Shown here piece after piece: positions 37,498 through 43,484 of a DNA stretch of 43,484 nt (positions are counted from its first letter, which is position 1; every line of letters starts with the position of its first letter). Origin of the DNA: Methylococcaceae bacterium. GTDB taxonomy: Bacteria; Pseudomonadota; Gammaproteobacteria; Methylococcales; Methylomonadaceae. The notes under the pieces are model-generated. The model did no database searches and was not told the origin of the DNA. It saw only the letters and a program-made list of their open reading frames with translations. The DNA lies in assembly GCA_021647585.1 (NCBI GenBank), contig JAKIUK010000032.1:1-43484 (forward strand). Reading direction: 5' to 3'. The position numbers were made by a program, and so were the translations under genes.

Positions 37498-39078
37498 GTG
37501 AAAAACTCTTTTTTTCTTGTTATTCCAGTTCAACAAAAAAATGAAGACCTGCTGGTGTCTTTTGAAAAAGAGACAGTTAGTCAATGGGTTACTGAATTAC
37601 CTACAGCAAATCCCAGTTTAGCAACACGTTTATTTTATGATTTTATTACAGGCCTTAATACAGTTGAAATGCCTATCCAGCAACGGCTGGATGTATTAGA
37701 AATATTAAGACCCCATTTTTTAATTATTGAAAGTTATCTGCGTTCACGTCTTATACTATCAGGTTTTCCTAAAGGTGAAAATGAACAAAAGATCTTAAGC
37801 CTGATTGTTTCAATTGAAAAACAATTTACTATTGGCTACTGGATAGTCGTTCGTAAATTAACGCGTCGTGACGTAGGTTGGTTTCAAGCTAAAAGTGCAG
37901 CGTTAGCCATTCAAAGAACTATAAAAGGATTAAGTAGCGTGGTAGTAACGCATTATATGATGTTTTTACCCGTACCTGATTGGGTCTGGATTGATTTACA
38001 TTCTTTATATAAACTGAGTGTAAAAATTAAAAAAGAAACAACAAAAGTTGCCGATGAAACAAGTTTAGCGGGTAAAGTCAGTACTTCGGAAGATAGTTAT
38101 AAGCAAGTATTGCTGTTAAGCCTTGCTGACCCTTCAGGTTTGATGCAGAAAGAAGTTCAGCAGGTGTATGATTTTATCGGAAAAATAAGTGGAAATGTAC
38201 GAATAGAAAAAAATCCGGTAAATAATCAAAAAGTGCAATGCTTAATCCTGATGGACGAAGATAGCAGTCCTTATTTTGACACAAATGCAACTCAAGCTGA
38301 TGCTTCAATGATGCATCTGAACCTGATCAAAATCTATAAAATACTGCAACAAAGAGATAAGTATTGTAGTAAAGACAAAGCACGATTCAGTTCAATGCAT
38401 CTTGTAACTAACGCCTCTGAAAAGCTTCCGGCAGTTTTATTCGACTATTTATTGCAATGTTGGAAAGGGGTCGAACTCAAAGGAACTTCATTTTTTACCG
38501 ACCGACTGGATCGGTATATTGCTATAGGTTTAGAGGCTACTCATTCATTGCAACATTCATTATCGGTGAATAGTGAAGCAGATTTTGAAATTTTGGCAGA
38601 ATCGTATTCAGAAAGAGAATTATCATGTAAGTTTGAAAAAGAAGGTGTATTGTCTATAGGCAGTCTGGTTAGTTTTAGAAAAACAAATGAACATGAGAGT
38701 AAACGATCATTAGGCATAGTAAAAAAAATAACCATGCCTAAGCAGGATGGACTTATTGTTTTTGAATTATCATCCCTAACACCTATATCATATGCTGTGA
38801 CATATCAGAATATGGGGGCTGCAGACAATTCTGAATCCTATAAAGCGTTACTTTATGGGATTAAAAATGAAATGGGAGAAAGAAGCTATATTATTGTGGA
38901 ATCCTTTATGCTTAAAGATGAAGATATATTAAGAATGTTTATGAATGAGGATGACTTTCCTATCATTCTAGGGGATAGAAGAAATATAGGTTTAGGCTAT
39001 TGGCAATTTGAATGTAGACGAATAGAGGAAAAACAAATCATTCAACAGACTAAGAAAAAAGGGTATGATTTCATTTAG
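37498..39078 (+). CDS. Uncharacterised 526-residue protein, possibly with a C-terminal PilZ-like region
   Basis: A soluble-looking protein starting at GTG. The N-terminal part (WVTELPTANPSLATRLFYDF, RLDVLEILRPHFLIIESYL) resembles a helical region that I recall from proteobacterial proteins carrying PilZ-type domains. The C-terminal part (residues about 380-450, SIGSLVSFRK...GIVKKI) is beta-rich, but the Arg and Asp/Ser/Gly residues that bind cyclic di-GMP are not clear. No signal peptide or membrane helix. It follows the ABC cassette after an 85-base gap, with its own likely promoter. Function unknown. Confidence 0.65.
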   Translation: MKNSFFLVIPVQQKNEDLLVSFEKETVSQWVTELPTANPSLATRLFYDFITGLNTVEMPIQQRLDVLEILRPHFLIIESYLRSRLILSGFPKGENEQKILSLIVSIEKQFTIGYWIVVRKLTRRDVGWFQAKSAALAIQRTIKGLSSVVVTHYMMFLPVPDWVWIDLHSLYKLSVKIKKETTKVADETSLAGKVSTSEDSYKQVLLLSLADPSGLMQKEVQQVYDFIGKISGNVRIEKNPVNNQKVQCLILMDEDSSPYFDTNATQADASMMHLNLIKIYKILQQRDKYCSKDKARFSSMHLVTNASEKLPAVLFDYLLQCWKGVELKGTSFFTDRLDRYIAIGLEATHSLQHSLSVNSEADFEILAESYSERELSCKFEKEGVLSIGSLVSFRKTNEHESKRSLGIVKKITMPKQDGLIVFELSSLTPISYAVTYQNMGAADNSESYKALLYGIKNEMGERSYIIVESFMLKDEDILRMFMNEDDFPIILGDRRNIGLGYWQFECRRIEEKQIIQQTKKKGYDFI

Positions 39079-39349
39079 ATGGACTGTAAAAATAGAGTAT
39101 TAAATTGAAAAAAGGATGAAAAACCTTATTTAAATTAAATGATGACTTGAAAAGTTTTGTCAGCATGGTACCTTTACCCACTCATAAAATAATAAAAAAA
39201 TGGTATTTAAAATACCTTAGAAAACATACTGAATAATTATAGTTTGAGTTATATCGAAAGTGAAATATGTTTAAGCAAAATTGAATGATGTTTTATGGTC
39301 CCTAAATTTTATGCATTTTAATAAAAGCTTTTTATAAGAGGAAAAAATA
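39079..39349. other. AT-rich intergenic region
   Basis: About 270 bases without a gene, hairpin terminator or repeat that I can support. The end contains AGAGGAAAAAATA, the ribosome binding site of the next gene. Confidence 0.4.
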
Positions 39350-39877
39350 ATGAGTAATGATGAAAACCCTAATGAGTCGGTCGATTCAGTTAATGACTCC
39401 GAAGAATCTAGCAATAAGGCAGAAACTTCCACTGAGCAGGCATCTAATGTTGCAGGTAATCTGATTTCAAAAGCAATGGAATTGAAAGAATCAAATCCTA
39501 AAGTATTTTTTGGTGGAATTGCTGGTCTGGTGATTGTTATTGTTATTTTGATGATGAGTGGTGGTGGAGGTAGTAAAAAGAGTCTTCCAGTTACTAAGGC
39601 CGTAGATGTTGCGATAGGACAAACCTATGCATTAAAAGGGGTAAATACTTATGATCCAAACGCAACCGTTAGAATAGTTAATATTCCTGGCTCAATTGCT
39701 GCGTATGATGATACCACAGAAGGCGCAGGCGATAAATGTAAGAATATGATCCAGGGAACAAGAGTTAAAGTTCTAAATAGCCAAGTAATTACTGGGGCAA
39801 AATATGCTGAAATTGAGATTGTTGATGGAGAATGTGCCGGAAGAAAAGGCTGGGTAGTTGCAAATAACTTAAATTAA
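39350..39877 (+). CDS. Single-pass membrane protein with SH3-like C-terminal domain, unknown function
   Basis: A 175-residue protein. Residues 1-50 are acidic and rich in Ser, Asn and Glu; residues about 52-70 (FFGGIAGLVIVIVILMM) form one membrane helix; a Gly-rich linker follows; and residues 80-175 have a small beta-rich domain with KCKNMIQGTRVKVLNSQV and GECAGRKGWVVANNL, which looks like a bacterial SH3 domain with two cysteines that may pair. With a cytoplasmic acidic N-terminus, the SH3-like part would be periplasmic. It has a good AGAGG ribosome binding site. Not recognised as a named family. Confidence 0.7.
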   Translation: MSNDENPNESVDSVNDSEESSNKAETSTEQASNVAGNLISKAMELKESNPKVFFGGIAGLVIVIVILMMSGGGGSKKSLPVTKAVDVAIGQTYALKGVNTYDPNATVRIVNIPGSIAAYDDTTEGAGDKCKNMIQGTRVKVLNSQVITGAKYAEIEIVDGECAGRKGWVVANNLN

Positions 39878-39927
39878 GTTATTGACGAATTGAAATAACT
39901 CGTTATAATATCCGAATAAATTGATTA

Positions 39928-40003
39928 GCGGGAATAGCTCAGCTGGTAGAGCACAACCTTGCCAAGGTTGGGGTCGCGAGTTCGAATCTCGTTTCCCGCT
40001 CCA
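39928..40003 (+). tRNA. tRNA-Gly (anticodon GCC)
   Basis: A 76-base cloverleaf. The acceptor stem is GCGGGAA/TTCCCGC with encoded CCA, the D-arm is AGCTCAGCTGGTAGAGC, the anticodon loop TTGCCAA sits in an ACCTTGCCAAGGT stem-loop, and the T-arm has GTTCGAATC. All positions fit a standard glycine tRNA. Confidence 0.97.
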
Positions 40004-40012
40004 ATAAATTCT

Positions 40013-40041
40013 AAAAAAGCCGCGTAATTCGCGGCTTTTTT
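40013..40041 (+). terminator. Rho-independent terminator between tRNA-Gly and tRNA-Cys
   Basis: Stem GCCGCG, loop TAATT, CGCGGC, flanked by six As before and six Ts after. It is symmetric, so it can stop transcription from both sides. It implies separate transcripts, or at least attenuation, between the two tRNA genes. Confidence 0.9.
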
Positions 40042-40066
40042 ATTTATCTCGGTTTATTCCTCTTAA

Positions 40067-40140
40067 GGCTGCGTAGCAAAGTGGTTATGCAGTGGCCTGC
40101 AAAGCCATCTACACCGGTTCGATTCCGGTCGCAGCCTCCA
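40067..40140 (+). tRNA. tRNA-Cys (anticodon GCA)
   Basis: A 74-base cloverleaf: acceptor GGCTGCG/CGCAGCC, encoded CCA, anticodon GCA in CCTGCAAAG, T-loop GTTCGATTC. It is followed by an integrase fragment 175 bases downstream, so its 3' end was probably an attachment site for an integrating element. Confidence 0.96.
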
Positions 40141-40315
40141 TTGATACCTCCTAGTAAGTCCCTAAATGTCCTTTATCCACTGCCAACACTCAGTTTTTAT
40201 CATTTTTGTTGTCCCTAAAAGTCCATAGAAATACAGTAACAGCTTGCTTTTTTTTACAATAACAGGTAAATATTACTGATACTGTATTAAAAGTTACTGC
40301 ATTTGGGGTGCTGAA

Positions 40316-40420
40316 ATGGCTAAAGAACTACTGACAGATGTAACCATTCGCAATACAAAGCCTGCAGAAAAAGACCTTCGCTTAAATGTAATGGACAATA
40401 AAAACCGGACACTTTTTTAG
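40316..40420 (+). pseudogene. Truncated P4-type tyrosine recombinase (N-terminal 34 residues)
   Basis: The frame begins MAKELLTDVTIRNTKPAEKD, which matches the beginning of P4-like phage/island integrases (TDxxIRNxKPxEKDxRL). It runs into an insertion-sequence end at about 40392 and stops at 40420. All catalytic residues are lost. A start with GGGGTG upstream is intact. Its place just after tRNA-Cys is the usual one for such integrases, so this is the stump of a former genomic island. Confidence 0.8.
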
Positions 40421-40872
40421 CCCGTTTTTTTATAAAATTCTTGCTCAAATTTTAATGGGGATTGATACCCTAATTTTGAGTGTTTACGCTGACTATTATA
40501 AAAAGTCAGATAATTAATAACACAGAGTTTTGCAACGTCCTTAGTTCTAAACTTTTCATAATTTAATTGCTCATGCTTAAGGTTACGGAAAAATAGCTCT
40601 GTAGGGCTTTGTCCCAACAATTTCCTTTTCGACTCATGCTTTGCTCCATCTTCATAAGCTTTAAATGTTTACGGTATTCTTTACTCGCATATTGGCTTCC
40701 ACGGTCTGAATGATGAAGTATCCAGGTTTGGGTTTTCGTCGGCAGAACGCCATTTATAAAGTGTCAGTGCATAGTGATGTACGCATGTAATCATTAATAG
40801 CCCAGCCGACCCGACCCGACCCTTAGCGTGAAAACAAATCAATGACCACCGCCACATAAAGCCATCCTTCAG
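40392..40872 (-). pseudogene. Degraded IS3-family transposase (orfB C-terminal part)
   Basis: Read on the minus strand, three DDE-region pieces are recognisable: WLYVAVVIDLFSR (first Asp), HHSDRGSQYAS (second Asp) and PTELFFRNLKHEQ (Glu), ending YNSQRKHSKLGYQSP. A small GGGTC repeat expansion has put a stop after the first block, and a one-base loss shifts the frame near CWDKA. The IS end TGGACAATAAAAACCGGACAC abuts the integrase stub; the N-terminal part is missing and the sequence stops at a MITE. The element is dead. Confidence 0.85.
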
Positions 40873-40975
40873 CCTAGAAAGATCAGTTGGGCGCAGAATT
40901 ATAGTGCAAGATATTGATTTCACAGGTTTTTGCTCCTGCAAAACCTGCATTTCCTACTTCCTTGTAGGTCAAAAA
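40873..40975. mobile_element. MITE family with CCTAGAAA ends, copy C, one end only
   Basis: Begins CCTAGAAAGATCAGTTGG and continues like the reverse complement of copy A for about 55 bases (GCGCAGAATTATAGTGCAAG), then into a variant of the GCTCCTGC...GTAGGTCAAAAAA centre. The other terminus is not found before the RND gene, so it is truncated. It interrupts the IS3 relic. Confidence 0.7.
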
Positions 40976-41032
40976 ATCTTAGCTTATTGGGACTGCTTGC
41001 CTTTATATATTCAAAAGTTGCAGGAGCGTTAT

Positions 41033-43363
41033 CTATAGCTCGTCCACTACATTCATCTGCTTGGGTTTATTCCGCATAAGCATATAATATGCCACCGGAA
41101 TTACCACTAAGGAAAACATTGTTGAAGCAATGATGCCAAAGATAAAACTCCAGGCTAATCCGGAAAAGATGGGATCCAGTACGATAATAGATGCGCCGAA
41201 TACCGCTGCGGCTGCAGTCAACAGTATTGGCTTTAATCGAGTGGCACCTGACTTTATCAATGCTTCTGAAAGAGTGGTTTGTTGATCTCGATTATAGGCA
41301 TGGTCGATAAAATCGATCAGAATGATTGAGTTTCGAACCACTATACCTGCCAGAGCAATCATGCCAATCATAGCTGTTGCGGTAAAATATATAGGATTGG
41401 GATAATCGCCTACTGATTCAGTGAACAGATTAATAAACCAAAAGCCTGGCATAATGCCGATAACGGTCAAGGGGATGGCAATCATCATAATCAACGGTAT
41501 ACCTAGCGAACCCGTCTGACCCACCAATAACACGTAGATCATTATCATTGCTGCAGCAAAGGCCAGGCCTAAATCTCTAAACACATCAACAGTAATTTTC
41601 CATTCGCCTTCGCCCGCCATTTCAGCATGATAGCCTTGTGGTAACGGGTTGTTCTGCAACCAGTCATTTATATCAAATATGGCTTCTACAGGGCTACGGC
41701 CGGCCATTTCGGCAGTTACATAAGACAAACGTTGTAGGTTTTTATGATAGATGGTTTGATCACCTGTCTCATGAACCATTTGTCCAATCTCACTCAGTGG
41801 AATCAGTTTGCCGGTATTTGTTCTAACTCGCAAAGCCATTAAGTCATTAGCCGAAGAACGCATATCTCTAGATAATTGCAGGTGTATAAAAAGCGGCAGA
41901 CGTTCGCTAACTATATGCACAGTTCCAGCTTTCTCACCAGCTAACGCCAAATTCAGTGTTTGTGCAACCTGTTCGACCGTAATACCATTCAATGCGGCCT
42001 GTTTACGATTCAACTTGAAATGAAGTTGTTGATGAGGTGCTTCGATCATATCATCCACATCAACGACACCTGAAATTTTCTGTAAGGCAACTTTCACTTC
42101 TTTGGATACTTGATTAATATCAGAAATGCTTGCATCAGGCGGTCCATATATTTCAGCTACCACCGTTGATAGAACAGGAGGGCCGGGCGGAAGTTCCACA
42201 ATTTTAATATTCGTGTCGTATCGCTGCTCAATTTTATCAATAGTTGGACGGATTCGTAAGGCAATTTTATGTGATTGTTGCTGGCGCTCTGTCTTGTGCA
42301 GTAAATTAATACGTATATCGCCAACATAGCTGCCGTGCCGCAAGTAGTAATGACGTACCATGCCATTAAAATCCATAGGGGAGGCTAATCCTACATAACT
42401 TTGGTAATCAGTGATTTCATTGACTGTAGATAAATAGCGTCCCAGTGCTTTGCTCACGTTATCGGTATCTTCCAGCGTTGACCCCCGAGGCATATCAATA
42501 ATTAATTGTAATTCGTTTTTATTATCAAAGGGTAATAATTTCAAAGGGACTGCGCGTGTCACAGCAAGCATTGAGGCACCGACAAAGGAAAGAAATACTG
42601 CCAGTAAAAACCAGCGTGAACGTACTGGTGTAGCAATTATTGGTATTAAAATACTTTGATATAGCCTATAACCAAATGTTTTTTTCAGCTCAAAGGGCTT
42701 ATCATTACCTTTACCATAGTCTTTTTTCAACATCCGATAACTGGCCCAGGGGGTGACAGTAAAGGCGATGATCAACGATAACAACATGGCAATAGGCACA
42801 TTAAACGCCATGGGTGCCATATAAGGGCCCATCATTCCAGTGATGAAAAACATCGGTATAAAAGACATAATAACTGCAAAGGTCGCCAATATAGTGGGTG
42901 GCTGTACTTCATTAACCGCTGTAAGTAAGGCTCGTAACGGAGGTTCTTTACGCAATTTGTAATGACGGTGAATATTTTCCACGCCAACGATAGGATCATC
43001 AACCAGCAAACCTAGCGATAGGATCAATGCGAACAAGGTGACACGATTAATGGTGTAACCAAAAATCAGGTCACAGAACAGTGTGATAGCAAAGGTCATT
43101 GGTACTGCGATGGAAACAATGAGCGACTCTTTAAACCCAAGTGTTAACGCCAACAGAACAACAATGGTAAGGATCGCTATACTCAGATGCATAACCAGTT
43201 CGTTAACCTTATGATCAGCCGTTTCGCCATAATTGCGGCTGACTGTGATTAACACATCATCTGGAATCAAAGTGCCGCGCAATGATTTGGTTAAGGCTAA
43301 TACTTGCTCGGCAACGCTAACAGCATTACTGCCTTTACGCTTGGCAATGGCAATAGTTGTCAT
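41033..43363 (-). pseudogene. RND efflux transporter permease, 5'-truncated by an IS
   Basis: The frame encodes 776 residues; RND pumps have about 1,030-1,080. The sequence starts at TTIAIAKRKGSNAV, which in full-length relatives lies near the end of the first periplasmic domain, so TM1 and most of the first porter domain are missing. TM4 has GLLVDDPIVGVENIHRH with the proton-relay Asp pair; later helices look intact. A TGA lies two codons before the ATG at the IS boundary, so a full pump cannot be made. The adjacent membrane-fusion protein is outside the window. The frame is otherwise undamaged, which suggests recent loss. Confidence 0.85.
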
Positions 43364-43484
43364 GTTTCACCACGTTGTACCATGATTTTTTAAAAGGTCA
43401 GCCTGAAACATATCAGGTGATATTCTAAAAATTTCTGGATTTATTCTATACCAGTATTGAACAGCTTCAAAGGGAGTTCTAACC
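43364..43484 (-). mobile_element. 3' end of an IS481-like insertion sequence
   Basis: Starts with the terminal repeat GTTTCACCACGTTGTACC, which pairs with the opposite-orientation terminus at 104-121. It lies directly against the RND frame. Exactly 121 bases are present here, the same as at the left edge. It contains the end of a transposase. Confidence 0.75.
43367..43483 (-). CDS. IS481-like transposase, C-terminal end only (enters from the right edge)
   Basis: A minus-strand frame open to the window edge: RTPFEAVQYWYRINPEIF and a short tail to TGA at 43367-43369. The TPFEAV...WY...PEIF pattern matches, from memory, the C-terminus of DDE transposases/integrases of the IS481 group. The stop codon lies within the terminal repeat. 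With 38 residues only, the family name is tentative, but the pairing with the left-edge start makes a transposase likely. Confidence 0.6.
   Translation of the reverse strand, partial: VRTPFEAVQYWYRINPEIFRISPDMFQADLLKNHGTTW

Noticed and set aside
41638..42659. Several plus-strand frames inside the RND gene
   Set aside because: They are antisense shadows of a conserved membrane protein and have no family features.

Overview
The window reads as a low-GC chromosomal contig from a gammaproteobacterium. The gene set is typical of that class: BepA, TusD/TusC, EttA, GreB, SlyD, NagZ, AmgK/MurU, LptD-SurA, RNase D and GcvTP. A four-gene ABC cassette of the type linked to PQQ-dependent alcohol oxidation points towards a methylotroph, perhaps a Methylococcales methanotroph. 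That placement is inference; no methane or methanol oxidation gene is present.

Layout. 1-121: start of an IS481-like transposase with its terminal repeat. 265-3698: ZIP metal transporter and TonB-dependent receptor. 4063-6767: BepA, then tusD and tusC on the other strand. 6877-10250: EttA, an SRPBCC protein, GreB, SlyD. 10547-15157: FetB-like permease, TraB/GumN protein, hybrid histidine kinase with two receiver domains. 15160-19880: methylthioinosine phosphorylase, hypoxanthine phosphoribosyltransferase, NagZ, FliL-like protein, HIT protein, a His-rich polytopic membrane protein. 19928-26384: murU-amgK facing lptD-surA and a stand-alone DEAD-box-helicase-type RNA-binding domain. 26385-27303: gene-free block of REP-like hairpins and two abutting MITEs. 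27304-33060: RNase D, an ICMT-like protein, gcvT-gcvP without gcvH. 33574-39877: PQQ-associated ABC cassette and two uncharacterised proteins. 39928-41000: tRNA-Gly, tRNA-Cys, an integrase stub, an IS3 relic and a MITE fragment. 41033-43363: an RND pump gene that has lost its 5' part to the IS481-like element at 43364-43484.

How genes connect. NagZ, AmgK and MurU belong to the Pseudomonas-type peptidoglycan recycling route and sit within 5 kb of each other. LptD, SurA and BepA all serve outer-membrane assembly. MTIP and Hpt can form consecutive steps of methylthioadenosine/purine salvage. The ABC cassette (binding protein, beta-propeller, ATPase, permease) has overlapping or nearly overlapping genes and looks like one transcript, but its expected dehydrogenase partners are not here.

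The most distinctive feature is the density of short non-coding mobile elements. At least five inverted-repeat families are present, and two copies lie exactly on stop codons (tusD and slyD). The two ends of the window each hold exactly 121 bp of opposite ends of one IS type, which suggests an assembly break at a repeated IS. I found no clear phage-defence or biosynthetic system. The best candidates for new biology are the His-rich membrane protein (18834-19880), the solitary RNA-binding domain after surA, and the orphan PQQ-type ABC cassette with its 526-residue neighbour.
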